DNA of 64,000 nucleotides from Nocardia pseudobrasiliensis NBRC 108224 (GTDB lineage Bacteria; Actinomycetota; Actinomycetes; Mycobacteriales; Mycobacteriaceae): assembly GCF_001613105.1 (NCBI RefSeq), contig NZ_BDBS01000057.1:1-64000 (forward strand). Reading direction: 5' to 3'. Both the position numbers and the translations under genes were made by a program. This document shows positions 41,157 through 48,531 of this stretch, one piece after another. Within the stretch, counting starts at the first letter, position 1; every line of letters begins with the position of its first letter. The notes below the pieces were generated by a model, which ran no database searches, was not told where the DNA came from, and saw only the letters and a program-made list of their open reading frames with translations.

Positions 41157-42572
41157 TCAGGCAGCGTCGCCGAATCCGTCGTAGTCGATGTCCAGCAGCT
41201 CACAGATCGCGCGCAGCTCGGGCAGATACTCCCCGGGTATGGCATGAATATGGTTGGCGCCGAAGCGATTCAGGAATTCGGTGGCATCCACGTGCAGCCG
41301 CGCGAAGGCGTGCGGCCATTCGAAGGTCGACATTCGCATCATCGCCTCGTTGGCCGCGGTGTCATAGTTCTCGAATTCGCCGCGCATCGCCTGCAGGCGA
41401 TAGCGGCCGTCCAGGCGGGTGAGCCGGGCCAGGGTGAACGACCCCGGCGCGGCCAGATGATGCACCGACGCGCCACCCGCCGGGAAGAAGAACACCTCCG
41501 GATAGAAGTGGGTGCGCGCCAGATTCTCCAGCGGATCGTCCGAGCGCGCGGCGAACCAGGTGGCGTGCTGTCCGGAGTTGCACAGATCCCACACATCCCG
41601 ATCGGCGTGATAGTGCCGGACGTCGGCGAACAGCACCGGGGTGCCGGACAGGCCCTTGAGCAACTGCATCGTCAGGGCCGCGTCCATATCCGATTCGGTC
41701 GCGGTGACGTGGGTCGGCTTGGGTCCCTCCCAGTCATAGGGATCGTTGAGGAAGGCCTCGGCGATATCCATGGTGGCGAAGTGGGTGGTCAGCTCGGGCT
41801 GGCCCTTGATGCCGGAGAAATCCAGATGCCATTCGTCGATGAGTTCGCGCATGGCGTAGTACGAACGGATCTGGCGTTCAAGCAGTTCGGGGGTCAGGGC
41901 CTTCCCGTCGTAGTGCACGCCCGCGGCGCTTTTCTCCAGCCACAGCCGGGCCTGACTCACCCGCCCGGCCTCGACGAGTTCGCTGCGCCGCACGATCTCC
42001 CACTGATCGATCTCCTCGACATCGATGCCGAAGGTGCGCATCCACTGATCGGTATCGGCGACCGCGGTGTACATGCCCATGGGCCGTCCGCCGATGCGCC
42101 CGAAGGTCGAACCCCGCAGCCCCTGCACCGCCGCGGCCGCTCGCACCCGCTCGAGCACCCGGGCGAGGGTGTCGGGATCGTTCATATCGCCCCACGCCCG
42201 GGCGTGCCGACGGCCGATCTGATCCAGCGCGCCGCCCGCGGCGAGCATGCCGACCATGCCGGGCTGCACCGGATCGAGGCCGCCGAACAGCAGCAGCGGA
42301 CCCGGAGTCGCCTCCGCCGCCAGCATTGTGAAGTGCGGGAACGCCCAGACGGCGTAGTGGAAGACGGTCAGATCCACGCGCTCGTCGGCCAACCGACGGG
42401 CGGCGGCCGTGGCCAGTTCGTTGGTCCAGACGATATCGCCGACGATCACCTCGTGGCCCGCGGTCCGCAGCGCCTCGGCCACCGAAGTCGCACTGGCGCC
42501 GATGAATTCGGTGATGTCGCGATGAACGAAGTCGCGTCCGTCGGACATGGACAGCAGCCCGATACGAGCCAT
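41157..42572 (-). CDS. L-fucose/L-arabinose isomerase-family protein
   Basis: A 471-residue cytosolic protein of the FucI/AraA-like family. It has the N-terminal Rossmann-like part (RIGLLSMSDGRDFVHRD), the middle GRIGGRPMGMYTAVADTDQWM, the metal-site region LDFSGIKGQPELT (Glu) and ATESDMDAALTMQLLKGLSG (Asp), and a C-terminal barrel (HHLAAPGSFTLARLTRLDGRY). It should convert an aldose to a ketose with Mn2+. It is the first gene of the import operon and has an operator 26 bp upstream. No kinase or aldolase gene is in the window, so the pathway is incomplete here. Confidence 0.85.
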   Translation of the reverse strand: MARIGLLSMSDGRDFVHRDITEFIGASATSVAEALRTAGHEVIVGDIVWTNELATAAARRLADERVDLTVFHYAVWAFPHFTMLAAEATPGPLLLFGGLDPVQPGMVGMLAAGGALDQIGRRHARAWGDMNDPDTLARVLERVRAAAAVQGLRGSTFGRIGGRPMGMYTAVADTDQWMRTFGIDVEEIDQWEIVRRSELVEAGRVSQARLWLEKSAAGVHYDGKALTPELLERQIRSYYAMRELIDEWHLDFSGIKGQPELTTHFATMDIAEAFLNDPYDWEGPKPTHVTATESDMDAALTMQLLKGLSGTPVLFADVRHYHADRDVWDLCNSGQHATWFAARSDDPLENLARTHFYPEVFFFPAGGASVHHLAAPGSFTLARLTRLDGRYRLQAMRGEFENYDTAANEAMMRMSTFEWPHAFARLHVDATEFLNRFGANHIHAIPGEYLPELRAICELLDIDYDGFGDAA

Positions 42573-42597
42573 TCTCCGGCCTCCCCGCCCTCTCGCG

Positions 42598-42611
42598 AGA
42601 AATCGTTTTCT
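42598..42611. promoter_or_regulatory. LacI-type operator 1 (isomerase/ABC operon)
   Basis: AGAAATCGTTTTCT is a palindrome with a central CG, the classical LacI/GalR form. It begins 26 bp upstream of the isomerase start, where a bound repressor would block transcription. Confidence 0.8.
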
Positions 42612-42687
42612 GAAAGCCTAGGTTCGCACAAGGGGACCGGTCACACGCGCCTTTTGGGCGAAACCGGGCGCTTCGGCAACAATGATG

Positions 42688-42701
42688 AGGAATCGTTTTC
42701 T
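42688..42701. promoter_or_regulatory. LacI-type operator 2 (regulator gene)
   Basis: AGGAATCGTTTTCT differs from operator 1 at one base and lies 27 bp before the lacI-family start. The two sites are 90 bp apart, each beside one divergent gene, so autoregulation and looping are both plausible. Confidence 0.8.
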
Positions 42702-42728
42702 CAGCGGGGTAGGTAAAGGCGGTGGTGA

Positions 42729-43736
42729 ATGGCGGTGACGATCCGCGACGTCGCGGCACTGGCCGGGGTGTCGCCCGCCACGGTGTCCAGGGTGCTGAAC
42801 GCCGATCCCCGGGTCGCCGCGGATCTGGGCGAGCGGGTGCGCGATGCGGTCGCCAAGCTCGGGTATCGACCCAACAGCGCGGCCCGGTCGCTGCGCACCC
42901 GGGCCACCAAGGTGCTCGGCCTGATCATCGCCGATATTCAGAATCCGTTCTTCACCGCTCTGGCCCGCGGCGTCGAGGATGCCGCCAACGAGCGGGATTA
43001 CTCTGTGGTGCTTGCCAATTCGGACGAGAGCCTGGACAAGGAGCAGCGCTACCTCGAGGTGGCGGCGGCCGAGCGGATGGCGGGGGTGGTGCTCGCACCG
43101 TCCTCGACCAGCGCCAGCCGCATCGATATCCTCACCGAGCGCGGGATTCCGGTGGTGGCCATCGACCGGCGGCTGCGCTGGGCCGAGATCGACAGCGTGA
43201 CGGTCAATAATCAAAAGGCCGCCAAGGAGGTGGTGGACCATCTCATCGCCGCGGGCGCGCGACGCGTCGCCATGATCACCGGACCCTCCGACGCCTCGAC
43301 CGCGACCAGTCGACTGGCCGGGTACCGGGCCGCGCTGCGCGAGGCCGGACTCCCGCTCGATCCGGCGCTGCAGGTGCGCGGCGACTATCGGGCCGACAGC
43401 GGACGCGCGGCCACCCAGGCCCTGCTCGACCTGCCCGAACGCCCCGACGGCCTGTTCGTGGCCAATAATCTGATGATGGTCGGCGCGCTGGACGCGCTCG
43501 CCCGCGCCCGGGTCCGCTTCCCCGAGGATGTGCTGCTGGCCGGTTTCGACGAGATGAGCTGGGCGGGTTTCGCTCCCCCTATCACCCTGGTCGAACAGCC
43601 CAGCTACGACATCGGCCGCCGCGCCGCGGAACTGCTGCTCCGCCGTATCGCGGGCGAACAATTCCCGCCGCAGCGCATCGTGCTGTCCGCCCGCCTGCGC
43701 ATCCGCTCCAGCACCGATCACACCGCCGTGGCCTGA
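42729..43736 (+). CDS. LacI-family transcriptional repressor
   Basis: A 335-residue regulator. The HTH is VTIRDVAALAGVSPATVSRVLNADPRV (residues 3-29) with hinge helix NSAARSLRTRATKVLG (49-64). The effector domain is a type-I periplasmic-binding fold (LIIADIQNPFFTALARGVEDA, DGLFVANNLMMVGALDAL, DVLLAGFDEMSWA). It is divergent from the isomerase/ABC operon and almost certainly controls it through the two matching operators. The effector is presumably the imported sugar or its derivative. Confidence 0.92.
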   Translation: MAVTIRDVAALAGVSPATVSRVLNADPRVAADLGERVRDAVAKLGYRPNSAARSLRTRATKVLGLIIADIQNPFFTALARGVEDAANERDYSVVLANSDESLDKEQRYLEVAAAERMAGVVLAPSSTSASRIDILTERGIPVVAIDRRLRWAEIDSVTVNNQKAAKEVVDHLIAAGARRVAMITGPSDASTATSRLAGYRAALREAGLPLDPALQVRGDYRADSGRAATQALLDLPERPDGLFVANNLMMVGALDALARARVRFPEDVLLAGFDEMSWAGFAPPITLVEQPSYDIGRRAAELLLRRIAGEQFPPQRIVLSARLRIRSSTDHTAVA

Positions 43737-43754
43737 GCGGACTACCTTGTGATC

Positions 43755-44921
43755 ATGCAGCAGATCCCGACCGTCAGCCGACTCCGCCCGTTCGCGTCGA
43801 CGATCTTCGCCGAGATGACCGAACTGGCCATCCGCCACGGCGCGATCAATCTCGGTCAGGGCTTTCCGGACACCGACGGTCCGGCCGGAATGCTGACGGT
43901 CGCGCGGCAGGCCATCGCCGACGGCTTCAATCAGTACCCGCCCGGACGCGGCGTCCCGACGCTGCGCAAGGCGATCGCGGCGGACCGGCTGCGCCGCTAC
44001 GGCGTGCAGTACGACCCGGACAGTCAGGTGCTGGTGACCGTCGGCGCCACCGAGGCGATCGCCGCGAGCATTCTCGGTCTGGTCGAACCGGGCGAGGAGG
44101 TGGCGCTGATCGAGCCGTACTACGACTCCTACGCCGCCGCGGTCGCACTGGCCGGGGCCACCCGCCGCACCGCGCGGCTGGTGCCCGACGGCGACGGCTT
44201 CGCCCTGGATCTGGACTCGCTGCGCGCGGCCATCGGACCGAAAACCCGCATGCTGCTGCTGAATTCGCCGCACAACCCGACGGGTGCGGTGCTCGGCCGC
44301 GCCGATCTCACGGCCATCGCCGAACTCGCGATCGAACACGATCTGATCGTGGTCGCCGACGAGGTGTACGAACATCTCACCTTCGACGGGCACGAGCACA
44401 TCAGCATCGCCACCCTGCCCGGCATGTTCGAGCGGACGGTGGTGATCTCCAGCGCGGCAAAGACATTCAGCGTCACCGGCTGGAAGATCGGCTGGGCCTG
44501 CGGTCCCGCGCCGCTCATCGATGGCGTGCTCGCGGCCAAGCAGTTCCTGACCTTCGTGGGCGGCGGCCCGTTCCAGCCCGCGGTCGCCCATGCGCTCGAA
44601 CACGAGCAGGAGTGGGTGGCCGCACTGCGGGACAGCCTGTCCGACAAGCGCGTTCGCCTCTCCAAGGCCCTCGCCGACGCCGGGTTCGGGGTGAAGCGCA
44701 GCGACGGAACGTATTTCGTCACCGCGGATATCTCCGGGCTCTCCGGCGCCGACGCGCTGTCGTTCTGCCGCGAACTACCCGAACGCCTGGGCGTGGTGGC
44801 CGTGCCGATCAGCGTATTCGCCGACGACAAGGCCACCTGGAATCGCCTGGTGCGCTTCGCGTTCTGCAAACAGGGCCAGACCCTCGACGAGGCCGTCCGG
44901 CGCCTGCACGCCCCTCACTGA
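43755..44921 (+). CDS. dapC: N-succinyldiaminopimelate aminotransferase (DapC-like)
   Basis: A 388-residue fold-type I, class I/II PLP aminotransferase. Similarity is to M. tuberculosis DapC (Rv0858c), which works in the succinylase branch of lysine/meso-diaminopimelate synthesis. Visible features: INLGQGFPDTDGP (substrate loop), VLVTVGATEAI, LLLNSPHNPTGAVLG, VVADEVYEHLTF and the PLP-lysine Lys236 in SSAAKTFSVTGWKIGW. I chose the ATG at 43755; a GTG two codons upstream is possible. A methionine- or kynurenine-type activity cannot be excluded because this subgroup is promiscuous. Its end overlaps the DAHP synthase end by 7 bp. Confidence 0.85.
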   Translation: MQQIPTVSRLRPFASTIFAEMTELAIRHGAINLGQGFPDTDGPAGMLTVARQAIADGFNQYPPGRGVPTLRKAIAADRLRRYGVQYDPDSQVLVTVGATEAIAASILGLVEPGEEVALIEPYYDSYAAAVALAGATRRTARLVPDGDGFALDLDSLRAAIGPKTRMLLLNSPHNPTGAVLGRADLTAIAELAIEHDLIVVADEVYEHLTFDGHEHISIATLPGMFERTVVISSAAKTFSVTGWKIGWACGPAPLIDGVLAAKQFLTFVGGGPFQPAVAHALEHEQEWVAALRDSLSDKRVRLSKALADAGFGVKRSDGTYFVTADISGLSGADALSFCRELPERLGVVAVPISVFADDKATWNRLVRFAFCKQGQTLDEAVRRLHAPH

Positions 44922-46003
44922 CGACGACGCCGCACCGCATCGGCGAGGCGATCCAGCTGGGCGGAGGTGGTCTCCCAGTTCAGGCAGGCATCGGTGATGG
45001 ACTGGCCGTAGGTCAGGTCCTCGGCCCGGCCCAGGGTCAGGTCCTGGCGACCGGCGATCAGGAAACTCTCCATCATCACACCCGCCAGGCCCGGCTCACC
45101 GGCGGCGAGCCGCTCGGCGATATCGGTGACCACATCGACCTGCCTGTTGTGGTCCTTGTTGCTGTTGCCGTGGCTGGCATCGATCACCACGCGCTGGGCC
45201 AGCCCCGCCTTCTCGAGGCGTAGCCGGGCCTCGGCGACCGAGGCGGCGTCGTAGTTGGTGCCATTACTGCCGCCGCGCAGAATCACATGGCAGTCCGGAT
45301 TTCCGGTAGTGCGGATCAGCGCCGAGCGACCGTCGAGATCGGTGCCCGGGAAGACGTGGCTGGCCGCGGCCGCGCGCACACCGTCGACGGCCACCTGCAC
45401 ATCCCCGTCGGTACCGTTCTTGATGCCGACCGGCATGGACAGCGCGCTCGACAGCTGCCGATGCACCTGACTGGCCGCGGTCCGCGCGCCGATCGCCCCG
45501 TAGGACACCATGTCCGCGATGTACTGCGGAGTGATCGGATCGAGGAATTCGCAGGCCACCGGCAGACCGAGTGCGGAGATTTCGACCAGCAGCCGCCGGC
45601 CCAGTCGCAGCCCGGTGTTGACGTCGAAGGAACCGTCCAGATGTGGATCGTTGATCAGGCCCTTCCACCCGAGGGTGGTGCGCGGCTTCTCGAAGTACAC
45701 GCGCATCACCACGTGCAGCCGATCGGAGACCTGCTCGGCCTTGGCGGCCAGGCGGCGGGCGTAGTCGATCGCGGCGTCGGGATCGTGCACCGAACAGGGG
45801 CCGACGATCACCATCAGGCGGTCGTCGACGCCGTTGAGCACGTCGACGGTGGCCTTGCGTCCCGCGCGGACGATATCGGCGAGCCGGTCGTCGGTCGGGT
45901 ATGCGCGGCGCACATCGGCAGGCGACAGCAGCGGCGAGACGCTGATCGTGCGCTGATCATCCAGATCCGCGGTATTGGCCTCGATATCGGCTGCGGTTGT
46001 CAT
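44915..46003 (-). CDS. DAHP synthase, type I (AroF/G/H class)
   Basis: First enzyme of the shikimate pathway: it joins phosphoenolpyruvate and erythrose 4-phosphate. The 362-residue protein is the E. coli AroG-like type I form: VIVGPCSVHDPDAAIDYA, MRVYFEKPRTTLGWKGLINDP, ARTAASQVHRQLSSALSMPVGIKNGTDG, ILRGGSNGTNYD and DASHGNSNKDHNRQ (metal-binding His). Mycobacteria mainly use an unrelated type II enzyme. The leader carries a peptide with Tyr-Phe-Trp-Phe codons, so supply of aromatic amino acids probably controls it. AAAGGAA lies before the ATG. It may provide chorismate for the nearby salicylate siderophore genes. Confidence 0.92.
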   Translation of the reverse strand: MTTAADIEANTADLDDQRTISVSPLLSPADVRRAYPTDDRLADIVRAGRKATVDVLNGVDDRLMVIVGPCSVHDPDAAIDYARRLAAKAEQVSDRLHVVMRVYFEKPRTTLGWKGLINDPHLDGSFDVNTGLRLGRRLLVEISALGLPVACEFLDPITPQYIADMVSYGAIGARTAASQVHRQLSSALSMPVGIKNGTDGDVQVAVDGVRAAAASHVFPGTDLDGRSALIRTTGNPDCHVILRGGSNGTNYDAASVAEARLRLEKAGLAQRVVIDASHGNSNKDHNRQVDVVTDIAERLAAGEPGLAGVMMESFLIAGRQDLTLGRAEDLTYGQSITDACLNWETTSAQLDRLADAVRRRRQ

Positions 46004-46004
46004 C

Positions 46005-46032
46005 GTGGGTTCCTTTTCTCAGGCCGACCCAC
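46005..46032 (-). promoter_or_regulatory. Hairpin enclosing the DAHP synthase ribosome site
   Basis: GTGGGT (complement of 46027-46032) can pair with ACCCAC (complement of 46005-46010), placing the AAAGGAA ribosome site in the loop and the stem's 3' arm next to the ATG. It could limit initiation when formed. Confidence 0.5.
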
Positions 46033-46050
46033 GGAGAGGAGATTCTCGAC

Positions 46051-46124
46051 GAGCCGGTCTGTGTCATCCGGCTCGGGGTGGTGGAAGGTCAGCGCGGCTC
46101 GCCGACCGGCCCACCCAGGGCCGG
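46051..46124 (-). promoter_or_regulatory. Candidate attenuator stems in the DAHP synthase leader
   Basis: Read on the minus strand: CCGGCCC (46118-46124) pairs with GGGCCGG (46106-46112) inside the leader-peptide frame. GAGCCGG (46068-46074) pairs with CCGGCTC (46051-46057) after it. CCGGCTC can alternatively pair with GGGCCGG or with an upstream GAGCCGG at 46121-46127, so stems are mutually exclusive. No U-run follows the last stem, so the outcome may be translational. Confidence 0.55.
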
Positions 46125-46154
46125 CTCGGTAAACCAGAAATACGCGCGCTGCAC
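46089..46154 (-). CDS. Aromatic leader peptide of the DAHP synthase gene
   Basis: A 21-codon frame starting at GTG 46154 and ending at TGA 46089-46091 encodes MQRAYFWFTEPALGG and then PVGEPR. The consecutive codons TAT TTC TGG TTT (Tyr-Phe-Trp-Phe, complement of 46131-46142) are precisely the three aromatic end products of the pathway whose first enzyme is downstream. A TACAGT -10 box (46163-46168) lies 7 nt before the GTG, so the message would be leaderless, which explains the missing ribosome site. This layout is that of ribosome-mediated attenuation. Translation has not been shown. Confidence 0.75.
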   Translation of the reverse strand: MQRAYFWFTEPALGGPVGEPR

Positions 46155-46162
46155 GAAAGGGA

Positions 46163-46168
46163 CTGTAC
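46163..46168 (-). promoter_or_regulatory. -10 box placed for leaderless leader-peptide mRNA
   Basis: TACAGT (complement of 46163-46168) ends 8 bases before the GTG of the leader peptide, so transcription should begin at or next to that codon. The -35 region is not clear. Confidence 0.5.
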
Positions 46169-46207
46169 CAGGCGGTCACGCGGAAAGGTGACCGCCCATC
46201 TCGCACA

Positions 46208-46681
46208 TCAGGAAAACATGCCGGGCTCGTAGGACCCCGCGGGCGTCCGCGCGATGACATTGAGGCGGTTGTAGGCGTTGATCAACGCCACCAATGAGAT
46301 CAGCGCGCCGATCTGCTCGTCGTCGTAGTGCTTGCGCACCTGATCCCAGGTCTCGTCGCTGACGCCGCGGTGCGCGTCGGCGAGCCGGGTGCCCTCCTCT
46401 GCCAGCGCGAGCGCCGCCCGCTCGGCCTCGGTGAAGACGGTCGCCTCACGCCAGACGGCGACCAGATTCAACCGCACCGCGGTCTCACCCTCGGCGGTCG
46501 CGTCCTTGGTGTGCATATCGGTGCAGAAGCCGCAGCCGTTGATCTGGCTGGCGCGGATCTTCACCAGTTCCTGGGTGGCCTTGGGCAACGTCGAGTTGTC
46601 GATCGCCAGACCCGCGTTGCCGATCCGCTTGAAGAACTTGGTGACGACGTCGTTCGCGAAGAGGTTGACCCGTGCTTCCAT
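46208..46681 (-). CDS. Carboxymuconolactone decarboxylase/AhpD-like protein
   Basis: A 157-residue all-helical protein of the CMD/AhpD superfamily. The redox motif is NGCGFCTDMHTKDA with Cys50, Cys53 and His57, as in alkylhydroperoxidase-type members; a thiol peroxidase-like activity is therefore possible. It is probably the target of the ECF41 sigma factor: its promoter region carries TGTCACA and CGTC elements with a 16-nt spacer. The ATG at 46681 is preceded by AAGGAGT. It lies 100 bp downstream of the SDR gene on the same strand. Confidence 0.9.
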   Translation of the reverse strand: MEARVNLFANDVVTKFFKRIGNAGLAIDNSTLPKATQELVKIRASQINGCGFCTDMHTKDATAEGETAVRLNLVAVWREATVFTEAERAALALAEEGTRLADAHRGVSDETWDQVRKHYDDEQIGALISLVALINAYNRLNVIARTPAGSYEPGMFS

Positions 46682-46733
46682 GACCGGACTCCTTACTCGT
46701 GTCCGCCGCGTTCGCGGCGGCCTGTATCAAGTG

Positions 46734-46760
46734 GACGGAGCGCGGACCTGGAGTGTGACA
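46734..46760 (-). promoter_or_regulatory. ECF41-type promoter of the CMD-like gene
   Basis: On the minus strand TGTCACA (46754-46760) is followed by 16 nt and CGTC (46734-46737). This matches the published ECF41 consensus as I remember it. The expected start is about 45 bases before the coding region. Confidence 0.75.
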
Positions 46761-46781
46761 ATGCCTCGACGGTGAGCCGGA

Positions 46782-47666
46782 TCACCTACGGGCGAACGGA
46801 TAGGCGACCTTGGTCAGCTGTTCGGACAGCTCCCACAGGCGACGCGCGGTGACCTCGTCGCGAGAGGCGGCAGAGGAGCGGCAGCGCGCGGGATGTCCGC
46901 GCAGACCGCGCCACCCGGTGGGGCCGTAATACCCGCCCGGTTCGACCTCGGGCGCCGTGGCCGCGTAAAGGCTTCCCAGCGCGCCCATTTCGGCGCTCTG
47001 GGCCAGGACCCGGTTGCCCAGCGCCATGATCGAGTCGAGGAACGATTCGGTATGCGACTGCAGTTCGGTCGCGGCGTAGCCGGGATGGGATGCGACCGAC
47101 AGCTTCGCCGATCCGCTGGCGCTCAACCGGCGCTGCAGTTCGTAGGCGAACATCAGATCGGCCAGTTTGGCCTGCCCGTAGGCCTGCCAGCGCTCGTAGC
47201 GGCGGCGCTCCCAGTTCAGGTCGGCGAGATCGATCTTGCCGATCACGTGGGCGCCGCTGCCGACCGTGACGATCCGATCGGAAATCTTGTCCAGCAGCAG
47301 CCCGGTCAGCGCGAAATGGCCGAGATAATTTGTGCCGAACTGCATTTCGAAGCCGTCGGCGGTACGGCTCAGCGGCACCGCCATCACGCCGGCATTGTTG
47401 ATCAGCACGTCGGCCCGCTCGACCGAATCGGCGAATTCGTGGATCGAGGCCAGATCGGCCAGATCGAGCCGCCGCACCAGCGCGCCCTCGCCGATGGAAT
47501 TGGCGACCGTTCGCGCCTTGATCTCGTCCCGGCACGCCATGATCACCCGGCCGCCCGCGGCGACCAGCGCCCGCGTCGTCGCCGCGCCGAGGCCGCTGTT
47601 GGCGCCGGTGACGATGAAGGTGCGACCGCGCTGATCAGGGATATCGGATGTGTCCCAACCGCTCAC
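46782..47666 (-). CDS. Short-chain dehydrogenase/reductase (RDH-like)
   Basis: A 294-residue SDR oxidoreductase. Cofactor motif TGANSGLGAATTRAL (TGxxxGxG, residues about 20-27), LDLADLASIHEFAD, NNAGVMAVP, and an active-site motif with Tyr and Lys (YGQAKLADLMFAYEL). The pattern resembles retinol-dehydrogenase-like SDRs with an NADP(H) preference (Arg in CRDEIKART). The substrate is unknown. The stop lies just upstream of the ECF41-type promoter of the next gene, so the two are probably transcribed separately. Confidence 0.88.
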   Translation of the reverse strand: MSGWDTSDIPDQRGRTFIVTGANSGLGAATTRALVAAGGRVIMACRDEIKARTVANSIGEGALVRRLDLADLASIHEFADSVERADVLINNAGVMAVPLSRTADGFEMQFGTNYLGHFALTGLLLDKISDRIVTVGSGAHVIGKIDLADLNWERRRYERWQAYGQAKLADLMFAYELQRRLSASGSAKLSVASHPGYAATELQSHTESFLDSIMALGNRVLAQSAEMGALGSLYAATAPEVEPGGYYGPTGWRGLRGHPARCRSSAASRDEVTARRLWELSEQLTKVAYPFARR

Positions 47667-47754
47667 GCTCTCGAGTCTAGAGGGGTGCGGGGGTCACGGC
47701 GTGTCCCATTCCGAATCCGGGATCATCGGCGCGGCCGACGGTACTTTCCGGGCC

Positions 47755-47919
47755 ATGGACACGATCATCTTCGCGGGTCTGCTCGTGGTAGTGGTCGGAC
47801 TGTATCGTCGGCGATCCCGGCGCTGGGTCCTGGCCGGATGGTGGCTCGTGCTCGTCCTGACGCTGATCCTGCTGCGCCACCACATCACCAGCGGGCTCGG
47901 ACTGGGGCTGACATGGTGA
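47755..47919 (+). CDS. DUF5993-like small membrane protein
   Basis: A 54-residue protein with two hydrophobic helices (TIIFAGLLVVVVGLY and VLAGWWLVLVLTLILLRHHI) separated by a basic turn (RRRSRRW). It matches the DUF5993 pattern: a small partner encoded immediately before DsbB-like proteins. It overlaps the next gene by 7 bp, which suggests a complex of both products. Confidence 0.7.
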   Translation: MDTIIFAGLLVVVVGLYRRRSRRWVLAGWWLVLVLTLILLRHHITSGLGLGLTW

Positions 47920-48515
47920 GGGGGCGGCTGGGGCAGCTGCAGTATCGGCTCGCGATCGTTTTCGTCGTCGGCTGGACCGGTGTGGTGTGCGGCGGCCTGG
48001 GCACCCAGTTCGTCGCCTGGGACTATCCGTGCCCGCTGTGCATGGTGCAGCGGGTGTTCATGCTGTTGGCCGCCCTCGGCGGCGCCTATATCGTGCGCAA
48101 GGCCATGACCGGCGTGGTGGCCGCCGAGGATTACGCCACCGGCTGGGGGCTGGCCATAGTCGCCTGTGTCGCAGGCGGTTTCACCTCCTGGCGTCAGACC
48201 ATGCTGCATATCCTGCCCGGCGATCCGGGTTACGGCGATCCGGTCCTCGGCCTGCACCTCTACGTCTGGGCCCTGATCCTGTTCATCGCCGCCATCGCCA
48301 CCATAGGCGTGGTGACGATCTTCGCCGAGGAAACCGCCACCGACGCCATTCCCACCCGCCCGCACCGCCTCATCGGCACAGCGGCGATCGCCTTCCTCGC
48401 GGTGGTGATCGGAATCAACCTGGTCGCGGTGTTTCTCGAGGAAGGGTTCCACTGGTTCCTGCCGGATGATCCTCGGCGGTACGAGTTCTTCTATGACGTG
48501 GGTATTTTGCGGTGA
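47913..48515 (+). CDS. DsbB-like disulfide-bond formation membrane protein
   Basis: A 200-residue, four- to five-helix membrane protein. The quinone-facing redox motif is PCPLCMVQR (Cys40/Cys43), the DsbB hallmark. Unlike E. coli DsbB, there is no second periplasmic Cys pair; the only other Cys are 26 and 85, both inside helices. It may therefore relay electrons differently or work with its DUF5993 partner. The ATG at 47913 overlaps the upstream stop. It converges with the NRPS gene. Confidence 0.8.
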   Translation: MVRGRLGQLQYRLAIVFVVGWTGVVCGGLGTQFVAWDYPCPLCMVQRVFMLLAALGGAYIVRKAMTGVVAAEDYATGWGLAIVACVAGGFTSWRQTMLHILPGDPGYGDPVLGLHLYVWALILFIAAIATIGVVTIFAEETATDAIPTRPHRLIGTAAIAFLAVVIGINLVAVFLEEGFHWFLPDDPRRYEFFYDVGILR

Positions 48516-48531
48516 GTCCCGGAGGGCCCGG

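Noticed and set aside
39667..41184. Plus-strand frame opposite the ABC ATPase gene
   Set aside because: It is a shadow of the ATP-binding protein; the residue pattern is not protein-like.
42618..44603. 661-codon minus-strand frame opposite lacI and dapC
   Set aside because: It covers two well-supported genes on the other strand and shows no recognisable motif.
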